Below, one piece after another: positions 27,668 to 36,540 of a stretch of 64,000 nucleotides of DNA. Each line of letters starts with the position of its first letter. Within the stretch, counting starts at the first letter, position 1. Under the pieces are notes generated by a model, which searched no databases, was not told the origin of the DNA, and worked only from the letters and a program-made list of their open reading frames with translations. Source of the DNA: JAHQVI01 sp050330195 (lineage in GTDB: Bacteria; Pseudomonadota; Alphaproteobacteria; Rhizobiales; Rhodomicrobiaceae). The stretch lies in NCBI GenBank assembly GCA_050330195.1, contig JBHJOB010000052.1:1-64000 (forward strand). The letters are read 5' to 3'. The position numbers and the translations under genes were made by a program.

Positions 27668-29039
27668 ATTTTTCCCGATACTTCTGAACGATGCGCAAGG
27701 CGATCACGTTGAGGATCAGCGTCACGAGGAACAGCACGAGCCCGAGCGCGAAGGCGGCCAGCGTCTTTGGATTGTCGAATTCGGTATCGCCGATGAGCAG
27801 TGTGACGATCTGTACTGTCACCGTCGTCACCGGCTCCAGCGGATTGAGCGTCAGCGTGGCGATAATGCCCGCGGCCATGACCACGATCATCGTTTCGCCG
27901 ATCGCGCGGCTCACGGCCAGCAGAACACCGCCCATGATGCCCGGAAGCGCGGCGGGCAGCAGCACCTTGGTGATCGTTTCGGATCTCGTCGCGCCCATCG
28001 CATAGGAGCCGTCGCGCAGCGAGCGTGGAACCGCATTGATCGCATCGTCCGAAAGCGACGAAATGAAGGGAATGATCATGATGCCCATAACGCCGCCCGC
28101 CACCAGCGCGCTGTTCGGCGCGGCATTGACGCCGATGGTGTCCATGAATTGCTTGAAGGCGGGCGCAACGACAAGAATGGCGAAAAACCCGTAAACCACC
28201 GTTGGAATGCCTGCGAGGATTTCGATCAGCGGCTTGACCATGGCGCGGAATTTGCTGTTGGCGAATTCCGACAGGTAGATGGCGGAAAATATGCCGATCG
28301 GCGTTGCAACGATCATGGCAAGTAGCGCGATCTGAAGCGTCCCGAGAAAGACCGGGATCGCGCCGAAAGAGCCGCTGCCCAGGCCCTGATCTTCCCGCAT
28401 CGCAATCTGAGGCTCCCAGTTGAGCCCAAAGAAGAAGGAGAGCGCCGGAACCCGCTCGAAAAACCGGAACGCTTCGAACAGCAGCGACAGCACGATGCCA
28501 AGCGTCGTCAGGATCGCCGTGACGGAACAGAAGATCATGAAGGCTGTCAGTGCCTTTTCGACGCCCTGCCGGGCACGGAACGCCGGAGCGATGCGCGCCC
28601 GCGTGACGGCCAGCCCGACGGCGCACAGCGAAAGCGCGACCACGACCATCGCCCAGAAAGCGATGCCCTGCCACCTGACATAGACGGCCGCCGCATCGAG
28701 AATGAATTGCTCGGGCTCACCGAATATGACGCCCCGCGACGCCTGTTTTATCTGAGACAGAAGCAGGCTCTGCTGCGCCGGGGAAAGCCCTTCGGTGCGT
28801 TCGGCGGGAAGGCTGTAAAGCAACAGATTGTCAATCACCGTCCCCTGCAGAAGAAGCCACAACAGCACCAGCACAAGAGCGGGCACTCCGGTCCAGACAG
28901 CAACGTACGCCCCGTAATATCCGGGGCGCGAATGAAGCTGTGAAGCGTCGCGGGAGACGACCTGATAAGACCTTTGCCGGCCGAGGACAAAGCTGGCGAA
29001 CGTGAGAGCCAGGATCGAGGCGAAGACGTAAATCAGCAT
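27660..29039 (-). CDS. pstC: Phosphate ABC transporter permease PstC
   Basis: 459 residues from ATG 29039, which starts just before the first membrane helix; a longer frame to 29108 would add a soluble leader without family character and would run into the pstS-pstC hairpin. The N-terminal extension with two or more helices is typical of the class. The permease domain carries SLRDGSYAMGATRSETITKV, the loop contacting PstB. Third-from-last gene groups pstA and pstB follow it directly. Confidence 0.95.
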   Translation of the reverse strand: MLIYVFASILALTFASFVLGRQRSYQVVSRDASQLHSRPGYYGAYVAVWTGVPALVLVLLWLLLQGTVIDNLLLYSLPAERTEGLSPAQQSLLLSQIKQASRGVIFGEPEQFILDAAAVYVRWQGIAFWAMVVVALSLCAVGLAVTRARIAPAFRARQGVEKALTAFMIFCSVTAILTTLGIVLSLLFEAFRFFERVPALSFFFGLNWEPQIAMREDQGLGSGSFGAIPVFLGTLQIALLAMIVATPIGIFSAIYLSEFANSKFRAMVKPLIEILAGIPTVVYGFFAILVVAPAFKQFMDTIGVNAAPNSALVAGGVMGIMIIPFISSLSDDAINAVPRSLRDGSYAMGATRSETITKVLLPAALPGIMGGVLLAVSRAIGETMIVVMAAGIIATLTLNPLEPVTTVTVQIVTLLIGDTEFDNPKTLAAFALGLVLFLVTLILNVIALRIVQKYREKYD

Positions 29040-29079
29040 GTCGAAAACTCTGTCTGACGCCTGAACGTCGAGTAAGGAG

Positions 29080-29104
29080 CCCACGCGCCCGTAAAGCGCG
29101 TGGG
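29080..29104 (-). terminator. Stem-loop between pstS and pstC
   Basis: A perfect 9-bp stem (29080-29088 with 29096-29104) and a 7-base loop lie 17 bases after the pstS stop, with no T-run. I infer partial termination or 3'-end protection of the pstS message, which lets the binding protein be made in excess of the permeases. Confidence 0.65.
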
Positions 29105-29120
29105 TCACAAGGCCGCAAGC

Positions 29121-30155
29121 TTAGCTGGACGGACCTTCGAACTTCTTGCCGGAAGATACAGATTCCTGAACTTCCTTGCGCTTCTCGTCCAGCATCGGCG
29201 TCAGGCCACGCTCGGTGAGATAGCCACCCGGCGCAAGAGCCTCGTCGCTGGTGTATTCAGCCACGAATTCCTTCAGGCCCGGAATGACGTCCATATGCGC
29301 GTTCTTGATATAGATGAAGATCGGACGGGAGATCGGGAAAGAGAAATCCGCGATCGTGTCGAAGGAAGGCTCGATGCCGCTGATCTTGGCGGCTTTCAGC
29401 TTGTCGTTGTTTTCATAGAGGAACGAATAGCCGAAGATGCCGACCGCATTGGCGTCGGCTTCAAGACGCTGCACGATCAGATTGTCATTCTCACCGGCTT
29501 CGACGAACGGACCGTCCTGACGCATGGGCGTGCACTTGTCCTTGACCTGGTCCTTGTTCGCCTGGAAGTAATCCAGCTTCATGCAGCCTTCATGCATGGC
29601 GAGTTCGACGAAGGCGTCGCGCGTACCGGAGGTCGGGGGCGGGCCGTAGGCGAGAATGTCGATGTCGGGAAGCGAAGCGTCGATTTCGCTCCATTTCTTG
29701 TAGGGGTTGTCGACGAGCTTGCCGTCAACCGGAACTTCCTTGGCGAGCGCTAGGTAGATCTGCGTCAGGCTGAGGTCGAAATCCGGACCGGCATTGGAGA
29801 TGGCGATCGAGATACCGTCATAGCCGAGCAGAACTTCGGTCACGTCGGTGACGCCGTTCTTCTGGCAGTCTTCCCACTCGGAAGGCTTCATCTGGCGGGA
29901 AGCGCCGGTCACATCGGCCTCGGCTTCGCCGACGCCCTGGCAGAAGATCTTCATGCCGCCGCCCGTGCCGGTCGATTCGAGGACAGGAGCCTTGTTGCCG
30001 GATTTCTTGGCGAATTCTTCAGCGACAGCCTGGGTGTATGGGAAAACAGTCGACGAACCGACGATCTTGATCTGATCGCGGGCGAAAGCAGGGCTCACTG
30101 CGAGCGAACCGGCAAGGGCCGTCGCGGCAGCAAGCGCAATAACACGTGTTCTCAC
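29121..30155 (-). CDS. pstS: Phosphate ABC transporter periplasmic binding protein
   Basis: 344 residues with a Sec signal peptide (about 1-25, cleavage near AFA-RD). The phosphate-binding segments IVGSSTVFPYTQ, ESTGTGGGMKIF and GPPPTSGTRDAF are conserved. GTG 30155 is the start, with AAGGAG 7 bases before it. It is the first gene of pstSCAB-phoU-phoB and carries a Pho-box-like site about 100 bases upstream. Confidence 0.97.
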   Translation of the reverse strand: MRTRVIALAAATALAGSLAVSPAFARDQIKIVGSSTVFPYTQAVAEEFAKKSGNKAPVLESTGTGGGMKIFCQGVGEAEADVTGASRQMKPSEWEDCQKNGVTDVTEVLLGYDGISIAISNAGPDFDLSLTQIYLALAKEVPVDGKLVDNPYKKWSEIDASLPDIDILAYGPPPTSGTRDAFVELAMHEGCMKLDYFQANKDQVKDKCTPMRQDGPFVEAGENDNLIVQRLEADANAVGIFGYSFLYENNDKLKAAKISGIEPSFDTIADFSFPISRPIFIYIKNAHMDVIPGLKEFVAEYTSDEALAPGGYLTERGLTPMLDEKRKEVQESVSSGKKFEGPSS

Positions 30156-30251
30156 TGATGCTCTCCTTGATTTGCACGTTGGAGGAAAGACCGGCGCGAG
30201 ACCCGCGCTTGCCTTTCACGTGGACCTTACCAACCGCACGCCTTTACTATT

Positions 30252-30280
30252 ATGACAGTTCAATAAAGTTATTATGACAG
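30252..30280 (-). promoter_or_regulatory. Pho box upstream of pstS
   Basis: On the minus strand two exact CTGTCAT heptamers lie 22 bases apart, i.e. two 11-base PhoB steps, with a degenerate copy (CTTTATT) between them. The site ends about 97 bases before the pstS GTG. CTGTCAT repeats spaced by 11 bases are the PhoB recognition pattern in alphaproteobacteria. Confidence 0.85.
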
Positions 30281-30665
30281 CTTAAATCATTGAAAAAAAA
30301 GATTATTACAATGAATATGTGTTCCGGGGACAGTTGTCGGGCGATTCCGGTTAACGGATTGCCGGCTGGCCGACATTGCCGGCGGCCTCCTCGCCTGGAA
30401 CGGAGCAGGCCCGGCGTTGAGGTTGCCTTCCCCATTGCGGCCATATTGCCTATCAATTATCGCCATGTTTTCGCCACACGTTATGGTTGATTTTAAAATT
30501 TTCCTAAATATTTTTCCATAACACGCTTCCGTTACATAATAAAACGCAAGAAAATTTTCGGCTCATATTTTTGACCCATTCAAGCTTTCTTATGTTTTTA
30601 TTGAATGCTGGCAACCGCATTCAGCTATCTCTTATGTAAAATTGGAAATAACGGGGGCTAAATCT
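30281..30665. other. AT-rich pstS / porin intergenic region
   Basis: No gene seen. Bases about 30485-30620 are strikingly AT-rich and should contain the porin promoter and leader. I find no CTGTCAT repeat oriented toward the porin. Confidence 0.5.
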
Positions 30666-31799
30666 ATGATTAGCCGTTTTGCACTGTGTGCAGCTGCCGC
30701 CATATCACTTGGTATTGTTGCGACGAAGGCGAATGCAGCCGATCTCGGGAGCGGATGTTGTGCCGACCTGGAAGAGCGTGTTGCGGAACTGGAGGCTACG
30801 ACGGCGCGCAAGGGCAATCGCGTGGTCTCGCTTCAGGTTTACGGTCAGGTCAACAAGGCATTGCTGATCTGGGACAATGGCGAGGACGAGGATGCCTTCA
30901 TAGTCGACAACGATGTCTCCGGCAGCCGTTTCGGCTTGACCGGATCCGCGGGGATCAACCCTGGATGGACCGCCGGTTACAAGATCGAGCTCGATGTTCA
31001 GAATGCTGCGTCCAATCTGGTGAGCGATGGACCCGACGGCGCGGATCCGGACGATGAAATCAAGATCCGGGTCAACGAGGTCTATATCGAGGGCGAGCGC
31101 TGGGGCCGGCTGACGCTCGGTCAAGGCTCGACCGCGTCGGATGGCAGTACCGAAGTGGTGCTCGGAAACTCGCTTTCCGATTCTGGAGTTCTGGTGGGCA
31201 CCTCCATCGGCATAGCCGGTGTGGGCGACACCCTGGGTGCGTTTGCAAACAATCTCGACGGCAAAGGCCGGGACAATCGCATTCGTTATGATTCGCCCTC
31301 GGTCTACGGATTCATTCTTTCCGGATCCTGGGGCAACGACGATTTCTGGGATGTCGCGCTTCGCTTCAAGAAGGAATGGAACTCCATTCGTATGGCCGCC
31401 GCGGTAGCCTATCTCGATGACAGCACCGGTGACGACGATTTCCAGCAGATCAGCGGATCCATCTCCGTCATGCACGTCCCGACCGGCATTTACGGCGCCT
31501 TTGCCGCCGCCGAGCAGGATATAGACAACGCCATCAACAATCCGAACTTCTGGTATGCCCAGCTCGGCGTGGAGAAGCGTTTCCTTTCCTATGGGTCGAC
31601 GACGGTTTACGGCGAATACGGCGTCTATGATGACTTCGAAATTGACTCCCAAGCCGACCGCTGGGGCGTGGGTCTTGTGCAGAAAATTGATAGCGCCGCG
31701 ATGGAGCTCTACGCTCAAGGCCTGTTCTACGATGTGGAATCAGGCGGGGACGAGGGCGATCTCAGCCAGGTGCTGATCGGTTCTCGCATCAAATTCTGA
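30666..31799 (+). CDS. Outer membrane porin
   Basis: 377 residues. A Sec signal peptide ends near ANA-AD, followed by a short region with a CC pair and an alpha-helical stretch (LEERVAELEA) and then alternating beta-strand sequence of a general porin: SLQVYGQVNKAL, GSRFGLTGSA, EIKIRVNEVYIEGERWGRLTLGQG, ending in the C-terminal phenylalanine (SRIKF) needed for barrel assembly. ATG 30666 fits the signal peptide. It stands alone between the pst operon and phoR with its own terminator. A role in phosphate uptake is suggested only by location. Confidence 0.88.
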   Translation: MISRFALCAAAAISLGIVATKANAADLGSGCCADLEERVAELEATTARKGNRVVSLQVYGQVNKALLIWDNGEDEDAFIVDNDVSGSRFGLTGSAGINPGWTAGYKIELDVQNAASNLVSDGPDGADPDDEIKIRVNEVYIEGERWGRLTLGQGSTASDGSTEVVLGNSLSDSGVLVGTSIGIAGVGDTLGAFANNLDGKGRDNRIRYDSPSVYGFILSGSWGNDDFWDVALRFKKEWNSIRMAAAVAYLDDSTGDDDFQQISGSISVMHVPTGIYGAFAAAEQDIDNAINNPNFWYAQLGVEKRFLSYGSTTVYGEYGVYDDFEIDSQADRWGVGLVQKIDSAAMELYAQGLFYDVESGGDEGDLSQVLIGSRIKF

Positions 31800-31834
31800 T
31801 CATCTCTCTCTGAAAAAAGATGCGACAACTAGGA

Positions 31835-31868
31835 GGGGCCGCTGCTTCCCATGAGGCGGCCCCTTCTT
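31835..31868 (+). terminator. Terminator of the porin gene
   Basis: A GC-rich 8-bp stem (31835-31842 with 31856-31863), 13-base loop, followed by ttctt. It lies between the convergent porin and phoR genes. Confidence 0.7.
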
Positions 31869-31935
31869 GCATCAGCTTTTGCGGATTGCGGTGCACATGT
31901 CCCGGACGCCCGACGGGCGTTTTCGGGGTACGGTT

Positions 31936-33306
31936 TTATCGGACGCCGCTTGGAATGCCCGGCGCTTCGTTCAGGATCAGCGTGAACTCCGAACCCTCGC
32001 CAAGCTTGGAGACGATCCGCAACTCCCCGCGATGGCGCGTCACCACATGCTTGACGATGGCGAGGCCAAGGCCGGTGCCCGAACGTTCGCCGCCATTCTG
32101 GCCGGCGCGGTAGAACCGCTCCGTCAGGCGAGGCAGATGCTCCTCGTCGATCCCCGGCCCGTCATCGCGCACGCTGAACAGGTACCGGGCGCCGCCGGCA
32201 TGACGCTCCCGTGCGATGGTCAGCCAGACATTGCCGCCACCCTTGCCGTATTTGATCGCGTTCTCGACGAGATTGGAAGCAACCTGAATCAGCTCGTCAC
32301 GGTCGCCAAGCACCCAGGCCCGCTCCGTCGGCGGAGCGAAATGGAACTGGACGCCCGTCTGCCCCGCGAGAGGTTCCAGGTCGGTCAGCACCTGCTCGGC
32401 GATCTCGACGAGATTCACGGGGGTGTCCGGCCGCAGATGCAGGCGCATTTCGATCCGGCTGAGCGAGAGCAGATTGTCGATCAGCCGAGCCATGCGCCGC
32501 GCCTGCCGCGCCATGATGTCGAGAAAATGTTCGCGCGCGGCGTCGTCATGGCGTGCCGCGCCCTGCAGCGTTTCGATGAAGCCGATCAGCGCGGAAAGCG
32601 GCGTGCGCAGCTCATGGCTGGCATTGGTGACGAAGTCGGTGCGCAGCCGGTCGATCCGTTCGCGCTCGGTCAGGTCGCGCAAATGGATCATGATCGCCGG
32701 AGCGTGCGCGTTGCCAGAGGTCGGCGGCCGACCGATCCAGCTTATCCGCGCTTCAAGATGGCGTTCGATGGGGACGCGCTGGTCATAAGGGACCATCTGC
32801 CTCGAACGCATGCCCGAATGCGCGTTCGTGACGGCGGCGAGCACGCCCGGATCACGGATATAGCTAGAGATATGGTCGCCCTGACGCAATGCGGGCCAAA
32901 GCTCGGTCGCCAGAGAGTTGTAATGGAGAATGCGCCTTTCCGCGTCCAGCAGGATGACCGGCGACGGCAGGCCTTCCAGCATCCCCGTGAAAGCCTCGCT
33001 GGCAAGCTGGCGGCTGCTCGTGCGCAGATCGAGAGCCAGCGGACGGCTCACTCCCTCGCGGGGAATGAACGCTCCGCCCGCCATGATGGACAGCGCGCCG
33101 AGGAACGCCGGCACCGTCGGTAGCTTGTAGACGCCGACAAAGATCAGCGTCACGCAGACGCACAGCACGAGCAGCCAGCGCCGCAGATAAAGACGCTGTA
33201 TGGCGCGGCTCGCAAAGGCTTCGGCATTGGGCGGAAGTTCGGATTGCACGATACGGCCAATGGCGCCGCCAGGCGGCGTGGGTTGATGATGTGTGTGGTC
33301 TACCAT
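31936..33306 (-). CDS. phoR: Phosphate regulon sensor histidine kinase PhoR
   Basis: 456 residues. Membrane anchor at about 43-80 (two helices), a PAS domain (about 110-200, with SPVILLDAERRILHYN), HisKA with the phosphorylated His in NASHELRTPLSALIGF, and a HATPase domain with N box NLVENAIKYG, DDGPGI and GTGLGLAIVKHV. This architecture is that of PhoR, which phosphorylates PhoB. It is not linked to phoB here: the porin and pstS separate it from the pst operon, but all are within 10 kb. Confidence 0.92.
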   Translation of the reverse strand: MVDHTHHQPTPPGGAIGRIVQSELPPNAEAFASRAIQRLYLRRWLLVLCVCVTLIFVGVYKLPTVPAFLGALSIMAGGAFIPREGVSRPLALDLRTSSRQLASEAFTGMLEGLPSPVILLDAERRILHYNSLATELWPALRQGDHISSYIRDPGVLAAVTNAHSGMRSRQMVPYDQRVPIERHLEARISWIGRPPTSGNAHAPAIMIHLRDLTERERIDRLRTDFVTNASHELRTPLSALIGFIETLQGAARHDDAAREHFLDIMARQARRMARLIDNLLSLSRIEMRLHLRPDTPVNLVEIAEQVLTDLEPLAGQTGVQFHFAPPTERAWVLGDRDELIQVASNLVENAIKYGKGGGNVWLTIARERHAGGARYLFSVRDDGPGIDEEHLPRLTERFYRAGQNGGERSGTGLGLAIVKHVVTRHRGELRIVSKLGEGSEFTLILNEAPGIPSGVR

Positions 33307-33457
33307 GGCGCCCGCGACGGATGAATTATCGTTTTTTACGCAGCTTGGCCCGAAGTTGGCCTTCGACGATCAGGCACCAATAGGTAGCATAGCATTGCGA
33401 CAGTTTTTTCACAGCACCCGTGACACGGGCGGAGGCACGGTTTCGCCGCGAGGCGAG

Positions 33458-33823
33458 TCAGTCCCGCTGCAGCCCCTTGCGTTCCAGATCGGCCAGATAT
33501 TGCCGCCACAGGCTGTCATGATCCCCGCCGATCTCATAAAGATAGGGCCACGAGAAAATCCCGGTATTGTGGCCGTCGCTGAAGGTCAGGCGCACGGCGT
33601 AATTGCCGGTGGGCTCCACGGCGAAAATCTTCACACCGCGTTTGCCGCCGACGATCTTGCGCTCGGTATCGCCATGGCCCTTGATCTCCGCGCTCGGACT
33701 GTGCACCCGCAGAAATTCGGCGCTGAAGGTGAACTCGGCTCCATCGCCGAAGCTCACATGCAGGGCATCCTTGGCCGGGTTGAGTCTGATTTGTGTCGGC
33801 CACACATCTGATTGATTCGTCAT
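33458..33823 (-). CDS. DUF971 / GBBH-like N-terminal domain protein
   Basis: 121 residues consisting of a single DUF971 domain, the small beta-rich domain also found at the N-terminus of gamma-butyrobetaine hydroxylase and fused to some Mrp/ApbC proteins. Seen here are WPTQIRLNPAKDALHVSF, the AEFLRVHSPSAE loop and TGIFSWPYLYEIG. GAGGCGG lies at good spacing before ATG 33823. Function unknown; a link with iron-sulfur or metal handling is only suggested by fusion partners. Confidence 0.85.
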   Translation of the reverse strand: MTNQSDVWPTQIRLNPAKDALHVSFGDGAEFTFSAEFLRVHSPSAEIKGHGDTERKIVGGKRGVKIFAVEPTGNYAVRLTFSDGHNTGIFSWPYLYEIGGDHDSLWRQYLADLERKGLQRD

Positions 33824-33976
33824 CGCCGCCTCTTTCGTGGCTTGCCTCGTTTCCGGACGTAAGCCTATCTTAACGCGCCCGCCCCAAGTGGTTCGGCTGA
33901 AACATCTGCATCCCCGTGCAGCACCCACATCTGCAAAATGTTTCAGTCACAAGAACCACTAGGTAAGAGTTTGTTT

Positions 33977-34061
33977 CTAGTGGAGCTTTATGAATTTGAC
34001 ATTTGAGAGTGAACCCGTCCGCAACCGGAGTTCAAATGTCAAATTCATAAAGCTCCACTAG
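33977..34061. repeat. Perfect 30-bp inverted repeat, intergenic
   Basis: Arms 33977-34006 and 34032-34061 are exactly complementary over 30 bases with a 25-base centre. A further CCACTAG just upstream (about 33956-33962) can pair instead with the first 7 bases of the left arm, giving two exclusive folds. No open frame or terminal duplication is apparent. It lies between convergent transcription from 33458 and the plus-strand gene at 34116. Confidence 0.9.
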
Positions 34062-34115
34062 CGTAACCCATAAGCGTTCAGGCGCTGTCCCGCCAGTCAG
34101 TCAAGGTTCCAGTCG

Positions 34116-34400
34116 ATGCCTCCGATCCAGCTCACGCGCGCCGAGCGCGTCTCTCTTCGGAAACTCTCCGAACGCCCGCGCCAGCTCGACGAAATTCCCG
34201 CCGATCATCAGGAAAAGCTCATCAATTACGCTCTCGTGCGCAAGCAGGTGCTGCTGCTGACAATCACCCCGCTGGGACAGATCGAGTACCTGCGCCAGCG
34301 CTACGGGGATATCAGGATCTCCCAACCGGTGCGCAAGGCGCTTCTGCCCGCCTTCCGGCGCAACCAGCTTCTGACCAATCAGTGGCAGAACGGTTCGTAG
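34116..34400 (+). CDS. Conserved small hypothetical protein, 94 aa
   Basis: A basic 94-residue protein, helix-rich by eye, beginning MPPIQLTRAERVSLRKLSE and containing LINYALVRKQVLLLTITPLG. This reads like a winged-helix-like small protein in which HQEKLINYALV would be a recognition helix, but I cannot name a family. No signal peptide or membrane segment. The opposite-strand frame here is less protein-like. Stands alone. Confidence 0.55.
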   Translation: MPPIQLTRAERVSLRKLSERPRQLDEIPADHQEKLINYALVRKQVLLLTITPLGQIEYLRQRYGDIRISQPVRKALLPAFRRNQLLTNQWQNGS

Positions 34401-34670
34401 CAGGATCGCCCTCCCCTCACCGACGCCCGTAAACACTGTTACCATTTCAGGCTTGTATCCGGCCGTCCGTCTCTTATATCAATGAGCAAAGAGAGCTGCG
34501 TGGTTGAAAATCCTCAACTTCGCCCTAATTTCATGCGCGATGGCGCTTGGCCTTTGACTTTCCGGCCACAGCCACTAAGGTCGCGCCAAGAGCTACGGGC
34601 CGCACCTTTTCGATAGTTCACTTTTAACCCTGAATAGTTCAGCAGCTTTAATCGCTGTGAACATGCGGAC

Positions 34671-36212
34671 ATGACATTTAATCATCTAGGTCTCAGTCAA
34701 AAGACTCTGGAAGCTGTTGAAGCTGCAGGGTTTTCTTCGCCCACACCGATCCAGGAACAGGCCATTCCGGTGGCCAACAGCGGACGGGACATCGTGGGTA
34801 TCGCTCAAACCGGCACCGGCAAGACCGCAGGCTTCGTTCTTCCAATGTTGACACGGCTCGAATCCGGCCGGGCGCGGGCGCGCATGCCCCGTTCGCTGAT
34901 TCTGGAGCCAACGCGCGAACTCGCCGCGCAGGTCGAACAAGCCTTCGATCAACTCGGCGTGAACCACAAGCTCAACCTCGCCCTTCTGATTGGCGGCGTT
35001 TCCTTCGACGAGCAGTTTCGCAAACTCGATCGCGGCGCGGACGTTCTGATCGCGACGCCGGGACGCCTTCTCGACCATTTCCAGCGCGGCAAGCTTCTGC
35101 TGACCGGCGTTGAAATTCTGGTGATCGACGAAGCGGACCGAATGCTCGATATGGGCTTCATCCCCGATATCGAAAAGATTCTCAGCATGCTGCCGCCCCA
35201 GCGCCAGACGCTGTTCTTCTCGGCAACCATGCCGAAGGAAGTCAAGAAACTCGCCGACAAATTCCTCAAAGATCCCCAGCGGATCGAAGTGTCCCGTCCC
35301 GCCATGGCGGCCACCACCATCACGCAGAAGCTGCGTTTTTCACCTTCGGACGTCAAGTCCAAGCGCGAAATCCTCCGGGAACTGATCGATGGCGCGGGTG
35401 TCAAGAACGCGATCATCTTCTGCAATCGCAAGCGTGATGTCGGCATCGTGCACCGTTCGCTGGTCAAACACGGCTACAATGCGGGTGCCCTGCATGGTGA
35501 CATGGAGCAGCGCGACCGCATGGCGACCCTCGACGCTTTCCGCAAGGGAACGATCAGCATTCTGGCGGCGAGCGACGTTGCGGCACGCGGTCTCGATATT
35601 CCGGCGGTCAGCCACATCTTCAATTTCGACGTGCCGATAACGCCCGAGGATTACGTTCACCGGATCGGCCGGACGGGTCGCGCGGGCCGAGAAGGCTACG
35701 CCGCGATGCTGGTCACGCCGAACGACATGGAAGCCGTCCGCGCGATCGAGAAACTTTGCGAGCAGAAAATCGAATGGCTGGGCGGCGAACCTTCCTCCGA
35801 AGAGCTCGAACAGGGCCGCTCGCCGAAAGGCCGCCGAGGGCGCACCCGCAGCAGGTCAAGCGAGAAATCTCAGGCGCCGGAAAAACGCGCCTCCTCGTCG
35901 AGATCAGCGCGAGCCAACGGCACGCGCTCCGCGAAGGCTGAGGCCGACGCACGCCCCGCCAAACCAGAGACCGACGCGCGTCCGGTCAAGGCTGACGCTG
36001 ATGCTCGCCCCGCCAAAGCCGAAAAACCCGCTCGCGCGGCGAAGGTCGAGCGCGACACCGCTTCGGATGTGGCTGTGGCCGATGCGCCCCCGGCAAAGAA
36101 GCCTGCGCGCAGCAACGAGTCCCGCAGCCGGCGCAACAAGGAGCCGGAAGTGGTCGGCATGGGCGATCATGTGCCCGCGTTCCTGCTGACGCCGATCCGC
36201 CGTTCGCGGTAG
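34671..36212 (+). CDS. rhlE: DEAD-box RNA helicase, RhlE-like
   Basis: 513 residues. Complete DEAD-box core (about 1-375): Q motif GFSSPTPIQEQAIP, Walker A AQTGTGKT, PTRELAAQ, TPGRLLD, VIDEADRMLDMGF, SAT, ARGLDIP and HRIGRTGR. The C-terminal 135 residues are basic and low-complexity, with short repeats of the DARPAK type that probably bind RNA. RhlE-like helicases act in ribosome assembly and RNA decay, often in the cold. About 270 bases without a gene lie upstream and may hold a long leader. Confidence 0.93.
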   Translation: MTFNHLGLSQKTLEAVEAAGFSSPTPIQEQAIPVANSGRDIVGIAQTGTGKTAGFVLPMLTRLESGRARARMPRSLILEPTRELAAQVEQAFDQLGVNHKLNLALLIGGVSFDEQFRKLDRGADVLIATPGRLLDHFQRGKLLLTGVEILVIDEADRMLDMGFIPDIEKILSMLPPQRQTLFFSATMPKEVKKLADKFLKDPQRIEVSRPAMAATTITQKLRFSPSDVKSKREILRELIDGAGVKNAIIFCNRKRDVGIVHRSLVKHGYNAGALHGDMEQRDRMATLDAFRKGTISILAASDVAARGLDIPAVSHIFNFDVPITPEDYVHRIGRTGRAGREGYAAMLVTPNDMEAVRAIEKLCEQKIEWLGGEPSSEELEQGRSPKGRRGRTRSRSSEKSQAPEKRASSSRSARANGTRSAKAEADARPAKPETDARPVKADADARPAKAEKPARAAKVERDTASDVAVADAPPAKKPARSNESRSRRNKEPEVVGMGDHVPAFLLTPIRRSR

Positions 36213-36540
36213 GAAGGCCATCTCCCTATCAGGCGTGTTTGCACGGGCAGGCACGCTGTTCTCACGCGCCACTTGCCTGACGGTTCTTCCTGAACGTTCA
36301 GCGTCTCGAAACGCCGGGAGCGCTGCGCGCTTCCAACGCCGGCAGGCTCGACGTGCACGAGCCTGAAAGCCGGCCTCTTTCCGCGATTTATTTTCTCCCC
36401 CGCCCCGCCATATCTTTGCTATGAACGCTCAAATTCGCTCGAAAATGCATCGCACTTTTCCGAGGGCGCATTTTTGGCGTACGCTCAGCATTCCGCAACG
36501 GGACGGCCTTCCCGATCGCGCTCACAGTCCTGGAGGCATC
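36213..36540. other. Intergenic region rhlE / aminotransferase
   Basis: No gene seen. A stem at 36344-36350 with 36358-36364, flanked by GCCGGC copies at 36338 and 36369 that can extend it past a GAAA bulge, is followed by ctcttt. It may end the rhlE transcript. Confidence 0.4.

Noticed and set aside
31867..33123. A 418-codon plus-strand open frame
   Set aside because: Antisense to phoR, whose kinase motifs are complete.
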